64,000 nt of DNA from Coriaria nepalensis (Eukaryota; Streptophyta; Magnoliopsida; Cucurbitales; Coriariaceae): positions 10,869,209 to 10,933,208 of the forward strand of contig CP114482.1 in assembly GCA_027186245.1 (NCBI GenBank). Direction: 5' to 3'. Made by a program: the position numbers and the translations under genes. Shown one piece after another: positions 39,201 through 52,976 of this stretch (position 1 is the stretch's first letter; each line of letters starts with the position of its first letter). Below the pieces are notes generated by a model, which saw nothing but the letters and a program-made list of their open reading frames with translations, had not been told where the DNA came from and searched no databases.

Positions 39201-42200
39201 ACTCAGTATTTTCACTCATTAGATTGTTTGAAGGCACTTCGAACCAATTCTCTTTTTGCATTTAGAACGCGACTTTCATGCATAATTTGCAATTGATCTA
39301 TTGATAGCAACTATGCATTTTTTTAGCCTTAAAGTCATATATTTGCGTCTCTTTTAGTCATTAAATCTTTCTAAATCACTTCGAACGAAATTTGGCCTTT
39401 AAACATGACTTTCGTGCATAACTTGCAGTTGATCTATTGAAGGCAACAATGCATTTGTTTAGCGTTTAAGTCATGTCACTGAGTCTCTTCAAGTCATTAA
39501 ATCATTCCAAATTAATTCGAAAGAATTCTATTTTGGCCCTTCAAACATTATTTTCTTACTTAGTTGCAATTAATCTACTAAAAACAACAATGCATTATTT
39601 TAGCATTAAAAAGCATATCACTCAGTCTTTTCACTCATTAGATTGTTTGAAGGCACTTCGAACCAATTCACTTTTTGCATTTAGAACGCGACTTTCATGC
39701 ATAATTTGCAATTGATCTATTGATAGCAACTATGCATTTTTTAGCCTTAAAGTCATATTTTTGCGTCTCATTTAGTCAATAAATCATTCTAAATCACTTT
39801 GAACGAAATTCGGCGTTTAAACATGACTTTCGTGCATAACTTACAGTTGATCTATTGAAGGCAACAATGCATTTGTTTAGCGTTTAAGTCATGTCACTGA
39901 GTCTCTTCTAGTCATGAAATCATTTTAAATTAATTCGAACGAATTCTATTTTCGCCCTTCAAACATTATTTTCTTACATAACTTTCAATTAATCTACTAA
40001 AGACAACAATGCATTATTTTAGCCTTAAAAGGCATATCACTCATTCTTTTCACTCATTAGATTGTTTGAAGGCACTTCGAACCAATTCTCTTTTTGCATT
40101 TAGAACGCGACTTTCATGCATAATTTGCAATTGATCTATTGATAGCAACTATGCATTTTTTTAGCCTTAAAGTCATATATTTGCGTCTCTTTTAGTCATT
40201 AAATCTTTCTAAATCACTTCGAACGAAATTTGGCCTTTAAACATGACTTTCGTGCATAACTTGCAGTTGATCTATTGAAGGCAACAATGCATTTGTTTAG
40301 CGTTTAAGTCATGTCACTGAGTCTCTTCTAGTCATTAAATCATTCTAAATTAATTCGAACGAATTCTATTTTCGCCCTTTAAACATTATTTTCTTACATA
40401 AGTTGCAATTAATCTACTAAAGACAACAATGCATTATTTTAGCATTAAAAAGCATATCACTCAGTCTTTTCACTCATTAGATTGTTTGAAGGCACTGCAA
40501 ACAAATTCTCTTTTTGCATTTAAAACGCGACTTTCATGCATAACTTGCAATTGATCTATTGATGGCAACTATGCATTTTTAAGCCTTAAAGTGATATTTT
40601 TGCGTCTCTTTTAGTCATTAAATCATTCTAAATCACTTCGAACGAAATTCAGCCTTTAAACATGACTTTCGTGCATAACTTGCAGTTGATCTATTGAGGG
40701 CAACAATGCATTTGTTTAGCGTTTAAGTCATGTCACTAAGTCTCTTCTAGTCATCAAATCATTCTAAATTAATTCGACTGAATTCTATTTTCGGCCTTCA
40801 AACATTATTTTCTTACATAACTTGTAATTAATCTATTGAAGACAACAATGCATTATTTTAGCATTAAAAAGCATATCACTCAGTCTTTTAAATCATTAAA
40901 TTGTTTGAAGGCACTTCGAACCAATTCTATTTTTGTATTTAAAACACGACTTTCATGAATAAATTACACTTGATGTATTAAAGGCCACTATTCATTTTTT
41001 AGCCTTAAATTCATATTATTGCATCTCTTTTAGTCATTAAATCTTTCTAAATCACTTCGAACGAAATTCGGCCTTTAAACATGACTTTCCTGCATAACAT
41101 GCAGTTGATCTATTGAAGGCAACAATGCATTTGTTTAGCGTTTAAGTCATGTCACTGAGTCTATTCTAGTCATTAAATCATTCCAAATTAATTCGAAAGA
41201 ATTCTATTTTGGCCCTTGAAACATTATTTTCTTACTTAGTTGCAATTAATCTACTAAAGACAACAATGCATTATTTTAGCCTTAAAAGGCATATCACTCA
41301 TTCTTTTCACTCATTAGATTGTTTGAAGGCACTTCGAACCAATTCTCTTTTTGCATTTAGAACGCGACTTTCATGCATAATTTGCAATTGATCTATTCAT
41401 AGCAACTATGCATTTTTTTAGCCTTAAAGTCATATATTTGCGTCTCTTTTAGTCATTAAATCTTTCTAGATCACTTCGAACGAAATTTGGCCTTTAAACA
41501 TGACTTTCGTGCATAACTTGCAGTTGATCTATTGAAGGAAACAATGCATTTGTTTAGCCTTAAGGTCATGTCACTGAGTCTCTTCTAGTCATCAAATCAT
41601 TCTAAATTAATTCGAACGAATTCTATTTTCGCCCTTCAAACATTATTTTCTTACATAACTTGCAATTAATCTACTAAAGACAACAATGCATTATTTTAGC
41701 ATTAAAAAGCATATCACTCAGTCTTTTCACTCATTAGATTGTTTGAAGGCACTGCAAACAAATTCTCTTTTTGCATTTAAAACGCGACTTTCATGCATAA
41801 CTTGCAATTGATCTATTGATGGCAACAATGCATTTTTAAGCCTTAAAGTAATATTTTTGCGTCTCTTTTAGTCAATAAATCATTCTAAATCACTTCGAAA
41901 GAAATTCGGCCTTTAAACATGACTTTCGTGCATAACTTGCAGTTGATCTATTGAAGGCAACAATGCATTTGTTTAGCGTTTAAGTCATGTCACTGAGTCT
42001 CTTCTAGTCATTAAATCATTCTAAATTAATTCGAACGAATTCTATTTTCGCCCTTCGCACATTCTTTTCTTACATAACTTGCAATTAATCTACTAAAGAC
42101 TACAATGCATTATTTTAGCTTTAAAAAGCATATCACTCAGTCTTTTCACTCATTAGATTGTTTGAAGGCACTTCGAACCAATTCTCTTTTTGCATTTAGA

Positions 42201-43340
42201 ATGCAACTTTCATGCCTAATTTGCAATTGACCTATTGATCGCAACTATGCATTTTTTTAGCCTTAAAGTCATATTTTTGAGTCTCTTTTAGTCATTAAAT
42301 CTTTCTAAATCACTTCGAACGAAATTCGGCCTTTAAACATGACTTTCGTGCATAACTTGCAGCTGATCTATTGAAGGTAACAATGCATTTGTTTAGCCTT
42401 AAAGTCGTGTCACTGAGTCTCTTCTAAGCATCAAATCATTCTAAATTAATTCGAACGAATTCTATTTTCGCCCTTCAAACATTATTTTCTTACATTACTT
42501 GTAATTAATCTATTGAAGACAACAATGCATTATTTTAGCATTAAAAAGCATATCACTTAGTCTTCTCAATCATTAAATTGTTTGAAGGCACTTCGAACCA
42601 ATTCTATTTTTGTATTTAAAACACGACTTTCATGCATAACTTGCACTTAATCTATTGAAGGCCACATTCATTTTTTAGCCTGAAATTCATATCATTGCGT
42701 CTCATTTAGTCATTAAATCTTTCTAAATCACTTTGAACGAAATTCGGCCTTTAAACATGACTTTCGTGCATAACTTGCATTTGATCTATTGAAGGCAACA
42801 ATGCATTAGTTTAGCCTTAAAGTCATGTCACTGAGTCTCTTCAGGTCATCAAATCATTCTAAATTAATTCGAAGAATTCTATTTTCGCCCTTCAAACATT
42901 ATTTTCTTATATAACTTGTTATTAATCTATTGAAGACAACAATGCATTATTTTAGCATTAAACAACATATCACTCAGTCTTCTCAATCGTTAAATTTTTT
43001 GAAGGCATTTCGAGCCAATTCTATTTTTGTATTTAAAACACGACTTTAATGCATAACTTGCACTTGATCTATTGAGGGCCACTATTCATTTTTTAGCCTT
43101 AAATTCATATTATTATTTTTCTTTTAGTCATTAAATCTTTCTAAAGCACTTTGAACGAAATTCGGCCTTTAAACATGACTTTCGTGCATAACTTGCATTT
43201 GATCTATTGAAGGCAACAATGCATTAGTTTAGCCTTAAAGTCATGTCACTGAGGCTCTTCTAGTCATCAAATCATTCTAAATTAATTCAAACGAATTCTA
43301 TTTTCACCCTTCAAACGTTATTTTCTTACATAACTTGTAA
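36279..43340 (+). repeat. Trimer array, end of middle domain
   Basis: Regular trimers. Several A monomers here have a GCACTGCAAACAAATTC variant (about 38,396, 40,491 and 41,749). C monomers with the palindromic AGCCTTAAAAGGC end cluster at 37.9-41.3 kb. A C variant with TTGGCCCTTC or TTGGCCCTTGAAAC and CTTACTTAGTTGC occurs near 39,530 and 41,210. It opens frames of 80 and 60 codons (39,473-39,715 and 41,209-41,391) that I regard as non-coding. No gene was seen. Confidence 0.84.
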
Positions 43341-43348
43341 TTAATTTA

Positions 43349-45249
43349 TTGAAGACAACAATGCATTATTTTAGCATTAAAAAGCATATCACTCAGTCTT
43401 CTCAATCATTAAATTGTTTGAAGGCACTTCGAACCAATTTTATTTTTGTATTTAAAACACGACTTTCATGCATAACTTGCACTCGATCTATTGAAGGCCA
43501 CTATTCATTTTTTAGCCTTAAATTCATATTATTGCGTCTGTTTTAGTCATTAAATTTTTCTAAATCACTTTGTACAATTCGGCCTTTAAACATGACTTTC
43601 GTGCATAACATGCAGTTGATCTATTGAAGGCAACAATGCATTTGTTTAGCGTTTAAGTCATGTCACTGAGTCTCTTCTAGTCATTAAATCATTTTAAATT
43701 AATTCGAACGAATTCTATTTTCGCCCTTCAAACATTATTTTCTTACATAACTTGCAATTAATCTACTAAAGACAACAATGCATTATTTTAGCATTAAAAA
43801 GTATATTACTCAGTCTTTTCACTCATTAGATTGTTTGAAGGCACTTCGAACCAATTATCGTTTTGCATTTAGAACGCGACTTTCACGCATAATTTGCAAT
43901 TGATCTATTGATAGCAACTATGCTTTTTTTTTAGCCTTAAAGGCATATTTTTGCGTCTCTTTTAGTCATTAAATCTTTCTAAATCACTTCGAACGAAATT
44001 CGGCCTTTAAACATGACTTTCGTGCATAACTTGCAGTTGATCTATTGAAGGCAACAATGCATTTGTTTAGCCTTAAAGTCATGTCACTGAGTCTCTTCTA
44101 AGCATCAAATCATTCTAAATTAATTCGAACGAATTCTATTTTCGCCCTTCAAACATTATTTTCTTACATTACTTGTAATTAATCTATTGAAGACAATAAT
44201 GCATTATTTTAGCATTAAAAAGCATATCACTCAGTCTTCTCAATCATTAAATTGTTTGAAGGCACTTCAAACCAATTCTATTTTTGTATTTAAAACACGA
44301 CTTTCATGCATAACTTGCACTTGATCTTTTGAAGGCGACTATTCATTTTTTAGCCTTATATTCATATTATTGCGTCTGTTTTAGTCATTAAATCTTTCTA
44401 AATCACTTTGAACGAAATTCGGCCATTAAACATGACTTTCGTGCATAACATGCAGTTGATCTATTGAAGGCAACAATGCATTTGTTTAGCGTTTAAGTCA
44501 TGTCACTGAGTCTCTTCTAGTCATTAAATCATTCTAAATTAATTCGAACGAATTCTATTTTCGCCCTTCAAACATTATTTTCTTACATAACTTGCAATTA
44601 ATCTACTAAAGACAACAATGCATTATTTTAGCATTAAAAAGCATATCACTCAGTCTTTTCACCCATTAGATTGTTTGAAGGCACTTCGAACCAATTATCT
44701 TTTTGCATTTAGAACGCGACTTTCACGCATAATTTGCAATTGATCTATTGATATCAACTATGCATTTTTTTAGCCTTACATTCATATTTTTGCGTCTTTT
44801 TTAGTCATTAAATCTTTCTAAATCACTTCGAACGAAATTCGGGCTTTAAACATGACTTTCGTGCATAACTTGCAGTTGATCTATTGAAGGCAACAATGCA
44901 TTAGTTTAGCCTTAAAGTCATGTCACTGAGTCTCTTCTAGTCATCAAATCATTCTAAATTAATTCGAACGAATTCTATTTTCGCCCTTCAAACATTATTT
45001 TCTTACATAACTTGTAATTAATCTATTGAAGACAACAATGCATTATTTTAGCATTAAAAAGCATATCACTCAATCTTCTCAATCATTAAATTGTTGGAAG
45101 GCACTTCGAACCAATTTTATTTTTGTATTTAAAACATGACTTTCATGCATAACTTGCACTCGATCTATTGAAGGCCACTATTCATTTTTTAGCCTTAAAT
45201 TCATATTATTGCGTCTGTTTTAGTCATTAAATCTTTCTAAATCACTTTG
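43349..45249 (+). repeat. Block of about 1.9 kb, copy 1 of 5 (right domain)
   Basis: This block is colinear with 45,864-47,764 (offset 2515), 49,626-51,526 (a further 3762), 52,977-54,877 (a further 3351) and a partial fifth copy from about 58,833 to about 59,930 (a further 5856). The same offsets are given independently by three markers. TTGAAGACAACAATGC starts at 43,349 in this copy. The B variant GTACAATTCGG is at 43,572 and 45,249. The A variant ATTATCGTTTTGC is at 43,854 in copy 1 and at 46,369, 50,131, 53,482 and 59,338 in the others. Copies differ by scattered substitutions only. This is the main long higher-order unit of the right domain. Confidence 0.88.
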
Positions 45250-45863
45250 TACAATTCGGCCTTTAAACATGACTTTCGTGCATAACATGCAGTTGATCTA
45301 TTGAAGGCAACAATGCATTTGTTTAGCGTTTAAGTCATGTCACTGAGTCTCTTCTAGTCATTAAATCATTCTAAATTAATTCGAACGAATTCTATTTTCG
45401 CCCTTCAAACATTATTTTCTTACATAACTTGCAATTAATCTACTAAAGACAACAATGCATTATTTTAGCATTAAAAAGCATATCACTCAGTCTTTTCACC
45501 CATTAGATTGTTTGAAGGCACTTCGAACCAATTATCTTTTTGCATTTAGAACGCGACTTTCACGCATAATTTGCAATTGATCTATTGATATCAACTATGC
45601 ATTTTTTTAGCCTTACATTCATATTTTTGCGTCTCTTTTAGTCATTAAATCTTTCTAAATCACTTCGAACGAAATTCGGGATTTTAAACATGACTTTCGT
45701 GCATAACTTGCAGTTGATCTATTGAAGGCAACAATGCATTAGTTTAGCCTTAAAGTCATGTCATTGAGTCTCTTCTAGTCATCAAATCATTCTAAATTAA
45801 TTCGAACGAATTCTATTTTCGCCCTTCAAACATTATTTTCTTACATAACTTGTAATTAATCTA

Positions 45864-47764
45864 TTGAAGACAACAATGCATTATTTTAGCATTAAAAAGC
45901 ATATCACTCAATCTTCTCAATCATTAAATTGTTTGAAGGCACTTCGAACCAATTTTATTTTTGTATTTAAAACATGACTTTCGTGCATAACTTGCACTCG
46001 ATCTATTGAAGGCCACTATTCATTTTTTAGCCTTAAATTCATATTATTGCGTCTGTTTTAGTCATTAAATCTTTCTTAATCACTTTGTACAATTAGGCCT
46101 TTAAACATGACTTTCGTGCATAACATGCAGTTGATCTATTGAAGGCAACAATGCATTTGTTTAGCGTTTAAGTCATGTCACTGAGTCTCTTCTAGTCATT
46201 AAATCATTTTAAATTAATTCGAACGAATTCTATTTTCGCCCTTCAGACATTATTTTCTTACATAACTTGCAATTAATCTACTAAAGACAACAATGCATTA
46301 TTTTAGCATTAAAAAGTATATTACTCAGTCTTTTCACTCATTAGATTGTTTGAAGGCACTTCGAACCAATTATCGTTTTGCATTTAGAACGCGACTTTCA
46401 CGCATAATTTGCAATTGATCTATTGATAGCAACTATGCTTTTTTTTTAGCCTTAAAGGCATATTTTTGCGTCTCTTTTAGTCATTAAATCTTTCTAAATC
46501 ACTTCGAACGAAATTCGGCCTTTAAACATGACTTTCGTGCATAACTTGCAGTTGATCTATTGAAGGCAACAATGCATTTGTTTAGCCTTAAAGTCATGTC
46601 ACTGAGTCTCTTCTAAGCATCAAATCATTCTAAATTAATTCGAACGAATTCTATTTTCGCCCTTCAAACATTATTTTCTTACATTACTTGTAATTAATCT
46701 ATTGAAGACAACAATGCATTATTTTAGCATTAAAAAGCATATCACTCAGTCTTCTCAATCATTAAATTGTTTGAAGGCACTTCAAACCAATTCTATTTTT
46801 GTATTTAAAACACGACTTTCATGCATAACTTGCACTTGATCTTTTGAAGGCGACTATTCATTTTTTAGCCTTACATTCATATTATTGCGTCTGTTTTAGT
46901 CATTAAATCTTTCTAAATCACTTTGAACGAAATTCGGCCATTAAACATGACTTTCGTGCATAACATGCAGTTGATCTATTGAAGGCAACAATGCATTTGT
47001 TTAGCGTTTAAGTCATGTCACTGAGTCTCTTCTAGTCATTAAATCATTCTAAATTAATTCGAACGAATTCTATTTTCGCCCTTCAAACATTATTTTCTTA
47101 CATAACTTGCAATTAATCTACTAAAGACAACAATGCATTATTTTAGCATTAAAAAGCATATCACTCAGTCTTTTCACCCATTAGATTGTTTGAAGGCACT
47201 TCGAACCAATTATCTTTTTGCATTTAGAACGCGACTTTCACGCATAATTTGCAATTGATCTATTGATATCAACTATGCATTTTTTTAGCCTTACATTCAT
47301 ATTTTTGCGTCTCTTTTAGTCATTAAATCTTTCTAAATCACTTCGAACGAAATTCGGGCTTTAAACATGACTTTCGTGCATAACTTGCAGTTGATCTATT
47401 GAAGGCAACAATGCATTAGTTTAGCGTTAAAGTCATGTCACTGAGTCTCTTCTAGTCATCAAATCATTCTAAATTAATTCGAACGAATTCTATTTTCGCC
47501 CTTCAAACATTATTTTCTTACATAACTTGTAATTAATCTATTGAAGACAACAATGCATTATTTTAGCATTAAAAAGCATATCACTCAATCTTCTCAATCA
47601 TTAAATTGTTTGAAGGCACTTCGAACCAATTTTATTTTTGTATTTAAAACATGACTTTCATGCATAACTTGCACTCGATCTATTGAAGGCCACTATTCAT
47701 TTTTTAGCCTTAAATTCATATTATTGCGTCTGTTTTAGTCATTAAATCTTTCTAAATCACTTTG
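45864..47764 (+). repeat. Block of about 1.9 kb, copy 2 of 5
   Basis: Colinear with 43,349-45,249 at an offset of 2515 bp (six trimers). It contains ATTATCGTTTTGC at 46,369, a TTTTTTTT run before AGCCTTAAAGGCAT, and ACCCATTAGATTG at 47,176. Directly after it one trimer is duplicated: TTAGCGTTAAAGTC and GTACAATTCGG each occur twice, 417 bp apart (GTAC at 47,764 and 48,181). Confidence 0.86.
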
Positions 47765-48181
47765 TACAATTCGGCCTTTAAACATGACTTTCGTGCATAA
47801 CATGCAGTTGATCTATTGAAGGCAACAATGCATTAGTTTAGCGTTAAAGTCATGTCACTGAGTCTCTTCTAGTCATCAAATCATTCTAAATTAATTCGAA
47901 CGAATTCTATTTTCGCCCTTCAAACATTATTTTCTTACATAACTTGTAATTAATCTATTGAAGACAACAATGCATTATTTTAGCATTAAAAAGCATATCA
48001 CTCAATCTTCTCAATCATTAAATTGTTTGAAGGCACTTCGAACCAATTTTATTTTTGTATTTAAAACATGACTTTCATGCATAACTTGCACTCGATCTAT
48101 TGAAGGCCACTATTCATTTTTTAGCCTTAAATTCATATTATTGCGTCTGTTTTAGTCATTAAATCTTTCTAAATCACTTTG

Positions 48182-49625
48182 TACAATTCGGCCTTTAAAC
48201 ATGACTTTCGTGCGTAACATGCAGTTGATCTATTGAAGGCAACAATGCATTTGTTTAGCGTTTAAGTCATGTCACTGAGACTCTTCTAGTCATTAAATCA
48301 TTTTAAATTAATCCGAACGAATTCTATTTTCGCCCTCCAAACATTATTTTCTTACATAACTTGCAATTAATCTACTAAAGACAACAATGCATTATTTTAG
48401 CATTAAAAAGCATATCACTCAGTCTTTTCACTCATTAGATTGTTTGAAGGCACTTCGAACATATTCTCTTTTTGCATTTAGAGGGCGACTTTGACGCATA
48501 ATTTGCAATTGATCTATTGATAGCAACTATGCATTTTTTTTAGCCTTAAAGGCATATTTTTGCGTCTCTTTTAGTCATTAAATCTTTCTAAATCACTTCG
48601 AACGAAATTCGGCCTTTAAACATGAATTTCGTGCATAACTTGCAGTTGATCTATTGAAGGCAACAATGCATTTGTTTAGCCTTAAAGTCATGTCACTGAG
48701 TCTCTTCTAAGCATCAAATAATTCTTAATTAATTCGAACGAATTCTATTTTCGCCCTTCAAACATTATTTTCTTACATAACTTGTAATTAATCTATTGAA
48801 GACAACAATGCATTATTTTAGCATTAAACAACATATCACTCAGTCTTCTCAATCATTAAATTGTTTGAAGGCATTTCGAGCCAATTCTATTTTTGTATTT
48901 AAAACACGACTTTCATGCATAAATTGCACTTGATCTATTGAAGGCCACTATTCATTTTTTAGCCTTAAATTCATATTATTATTTTTCTTTTAGTCATTAA
49001 ATCTTTTTAAAGCACTTTGAACGAAATTCGGCCTTTAAACATGACTTTCGTGCATAACTTGCATTTAATCTATTGAAGGCAACAATGCATTAGTTTAGCC
49101 TTAAAGTCATGTCACTGAGTCTCTTCTAGTCATCAAATCATTCTAAATTAATTCGAACGAATTCTATTTTCGCCATTCAAACATTATTTTCTTACATAAC
49201 TTGCAATTAATCTACTAAAGACAACAATGCATTATTTTAGCATTAAAAAGCATATCACTCAGCCTTTTCAATCATTAAATTGTTTGAAGGCACTGCAAAC
49301 AAATTCTCTTTTTGCATTTAAAACGCGACTTCTTTGCATAACTTGCAATCGATGGCAACTATGCATTTTTTAGCCTTAAAGTCATATTTTTGCGTCTCTT
49401 TTAGTCATTAAATCTTTCTAAATCACTTTGAACGAAATTCGGCCTTTAAACATGACTTTCGTGCATAACTTGCATTTGATCTATTGAAGGCAACAATGCA
49501 TTAGTTTAGCCTTAAAGTCATGTCACTGAGTCTCTTCTAGTCATCAAATCATTCTAAATTAATTCGAACGAATTCTATTTTCGCCCTTCAAACATTATTT
49601 TCTTACATAACTTGTAATTAATCTA
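48182..49625 (+). repeat. Trimers between block copies 2 and 3
   Basis: Holds a further CTAAGCATC unit (about 48,709), an AAACAACATATCAC / GGCATTTCGAGCC unit (about 48,828), and a TTATTATTTTTCTTTTAG B variant (about 48,977). It also holds an A monomer with GCACTGCAAACAAATTC that has lost about 9 bp around its TTGATCTATTGATGG (CTTGCAATCGATGG near 49,345). No gene was seen. Confidence 0.82.
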
Positions 49626-51526
49626 TTGAAGACAACAATGCATTATTTTAGCATTAAAAAGCGTATCACTCAATCTTGTCAATCATTAAATTGTTTGAAG
49701 GCACTTCGAACCAATTTTATTTTTGTATTTAAAACACGACTTTCATGCATAACTTGCACTCGATCTATTGAAGGCCACTATTCATTTTTTAGCCTTAAAT
49801 TCATATTATTGCGTCTGTTTTAGTCATTAAATCTTTCTAAATCACTTTGTACAATTCGGCCTTTAAACATGACTTTCGTGCATAACATGCAGTTGATCTA
49901 TTGAAGGCAACAATTCATTTGTTTAGCATTTAACGCATGTCACTGAGTCTCTTCTAGTCATTAAATCATTTTAAATTAATTCGAACGAATTCTATTTTCG
50001 CCCTTCAAACATTATTTTCTTACATAACTTGCAATTAATCTACTAAAGACAACAATGCATTATTTTAGCATTAAAAAGCATATCACTCAGTCTTTTCACT
50101 CATTAGATTGTTTGAAGGCACTTCGAACCAATTATCGTTTTGCATTTAGAACGCGACTTTCACGCATAATTTGCAATTGATCTATTGATAGCAACTATGC
50201 ATTTTTTTTAGCCTTAAAGGCATATTTTTGCGTCTCTTTTAGTCATTAAATCTTTCTAAATCACTTCGAACGAAATTCGGCCTTTAAACATGAATTTCGT
50301 GCATAACTTGCAGTTGATCTATTGAAGGCAACAATGCATTTGTTTAGCCTTAAAGTCATGTCACTGAGTCTCTTCTAAGCATCAAATCATTCTAAATTAA
50401 TTCGAACGAATTCTATTTTCGCCCTTCAAACATTATTTTCTTACATTACTTGTAATTAATCTGTTGAAGACAACAATGCATTATTTTAGCATTAAAAAGC
50501 ATATCACTCAGTCTTCTCAATCATTAAATTGTTTGAAGGCACTTCAAACCAATTCTATTTTTGTATTTAAAACACGAGTTTCATGCATAACTTGCACTTG
50601 ATCTTTTGAAGGCGACTATTCATTTTTTAGCCTTACATTCATATTATTGCGTCTGTTTTAGTCATTAAATCTTTCTAAATCACTTTGAACGAAATTCGGC
50701 CATTAAACATGACTTTCGTGCATAACATGCAGTTGATCTATTGAAGGCAACAATGCATTTGTTTCGCGTTTAAGTCGTGTCACTGAGTCTCTTCTAGTCA
50801 TTAAATCATTCTAAATTAATTCGAACGAATTCTATTTTCGCCCTTCAAACATTATTTTCTTACATAACTTGCAATTAATCTACTAAAGACAACAATGCAT
50901 TATTTTAGCATTAAAAAGCATATCACTCAGTCTTTTCACCCATTAGATTGTTTGAAGGCACTTCGAACCAATTATCTTTTTGCATTTAGAACGCGACTTT
51001 CACGCATAATTTGCAATTGATCTATTGATATCAACTATGCATTTTTTTAGCCTTACATTCATATTTTTGCGTCTCTTTTAGTCATTAAATCTTTCTAAAT
51101 CACTTCGAACGAAATTCGGGCTTTAAACATGACTTTCGTGCATAACTTGCAGTTGATCTATTGAAGGCAACAATGCATTAGTTTAGCCTTAAAGTCATGT
51201 CACTGAGTCTCTTCTAGTCATCAAATCATTCTAAATGAATTCGAACGAATTCTATTTTCGCCCTTCAAACATTATTTTCTTACATAACTTGTAATTAATC
51301 TATTGAAGACAACAATGCATTATTTTAGCATTAAAAAGCATATCACTCAATCTTCTCAATCATTAAATTGTTTGAAGGCACTTCGAACCAATTTTATTTT
51401 TGTATTTAAAACATGACTTTCATGCATAACTTGCACTCGATCTATTGAAGGCCACTATTCATTTTTTAGCCTTAAATTCATATTATTGCGTCTGTTTTAG
51501 TCATTAAATCTTTCTAAATCACTTTG
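49626..51526 (+). repeat. Block of about 1.9 kb, copy 3 of 5
   Basis: Colinear with copy 2 at an offset of 3762 bp (nine trimers less small deletions). Markers are GTAC at 49,849 and 51,526, ATTATCG at 50,131 and ACCCATTAG at 50,938. Private changes include GTTTCGCGTTTAAGTCGTG near 50,763, which returns near 52,438 in the next region. Confidence 0.86.
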
Positions 51527-52976
51527 TACAATTCGGCCTTTAAACATGACTTTCGTGCATAACATGCAGTTGATCTATTGAAGGCAACAATGCATTTGTT
51601 TAGCGTTTAAGTCATGTCACTGAGTCTCTTCTAGTCATTAAATCATTTTAAATTAATTCGAACGAATTCTATTTTCGCCCTTCAGACATTATTTTCTTAC
51701 CTAACTTGCAATTAATCTACTAAAGACAACAATGCATTATTTTAGCATTAAAAAGCATATTACTCAGTCTTTTCACTCATTAGATTGTTTGAAGGCACTT
51801 CGAACCAATTATCTTTTTGCATTTAGAACGCGACTTTCACGCATAATTTGCAATTGATCTATTGATATCAACTATGCATTTTTTTAGCCTTACATTCTTA
51901 TTTTTGCGTCTCTTTTAGTCATTAAATCTTTCTAAATCACTTCGAACGAAATTCGGGCTTTAAACATGACTTTCGTGCATAACTTGCAGTTGATCTATTG
52001 AAGGCAACAATGCATTAGTTTAGCCTTAAAGTCATGTCACTGAGTCTCTTCTAGTCATCAAATCATTCTAAATGAATTCGAACGAATTCTATTTTCGCCC
52101 TTCAAACATTATTTTCTTACATAACTTGTAATTAATCTATTGAAGACAACAATGCATTATTTTAGCATTAAAAAGCATATCACTTAGTCTTCTCAATCAT
52201 TAAATTGTTTGAAGGCACTTCGAACCAATTCTATTTTTGTATTTAAAACACGACTTTCATGCATAACTTGCACTTAATCTATTGAAGGCCACATTCATTT
52301 TTTAGCCTGAAATTCATATTATTGCGTCTCTTTTAGTCATTAAATCTTTCTAAATCACTTTGAACGAAATTCGGCCATTAAACATGACTTTCGTGCATAA
52401 CATGCAGTTGATCTATTGAAGGCAACAATGCATTTGTTTCGCGTTTAAGTCGTGTCACTGAGTCTCTTCTAGTCATTAAATCATTCTAAATTAATTCGAA
52501 CGAATTCTATTTTCGCCCTTCAAACATTATTTTCTTACATAACTTGCAATTAATCTACTAAAGACAACAATGCATTATTTTAGCATTAAACAACATATCA
52601 CTCAGTCTTCTCAATCATTAAATTGTTTGAATGCATTTCGAGCCAATTTTGTTTTTGTATTTAAAACACGACTTTAATGCATAACTTGCACTTGATCTAT
52701 TGAAGGCCACTATTCATTTTTTAGCCTTAAATTCATATTATTATTTTTCTTTTAGTCATTAAATCTTTCTAAAGCACTTTGAACGAAATTCGGCCTTTAA
52801 ACATGACTTTCGTGCATAACTTGCATTTGATCTATTGAAGGCAACAATGCATTAGTTTAGCCTTAAAGTCATGTCACTGAGGCTCTCCTAGTCATCAAAT
52901 CATTCTAAATTAATTCGAACGAATTCTATTTTCGCCCTTCAAACATTATTTTCTTACATAACTTGCAATTAATCTA
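51527..52976 (+). repeat. Trimers between block copies 3 and 4
   Basis: A mosaic of units seen elsewhere: GTTTCGCGTTTAAGTCGTG (near 52,438) copies 50,763; AAACAACATATCAC with CATTTCGAGCCAATT (near 52,588) resembles 28.8, 43.0 and 48.8 kb; TTATTATTTTTCTTTTAG (near 52,740) resembles 43.1 and 49.0 kb. No gene was seen. Confidence 0.82.

Noticed and set aside
39473..41391. Frames of 80 and 60 codons at 39,473-39,715 and 41,209-41,391
   Set aside because: Same monomer positions and nearly the same translation as the frames at 16.2 and 17.9 kb, created by the CTTACTTAGTTGC variant. Their likeness comes from the satellite itself rather than from protein selection.
44820..44850. CENP-B box in B monomers with TTCGAACGAAATTCGGG
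   Set aside because: The box needs TTCG, four bases, A, two bases, then CGGG. Here CGGG comes two bases too late, and most copies have CGGC. No match on the reverse strand in the reference monomers.
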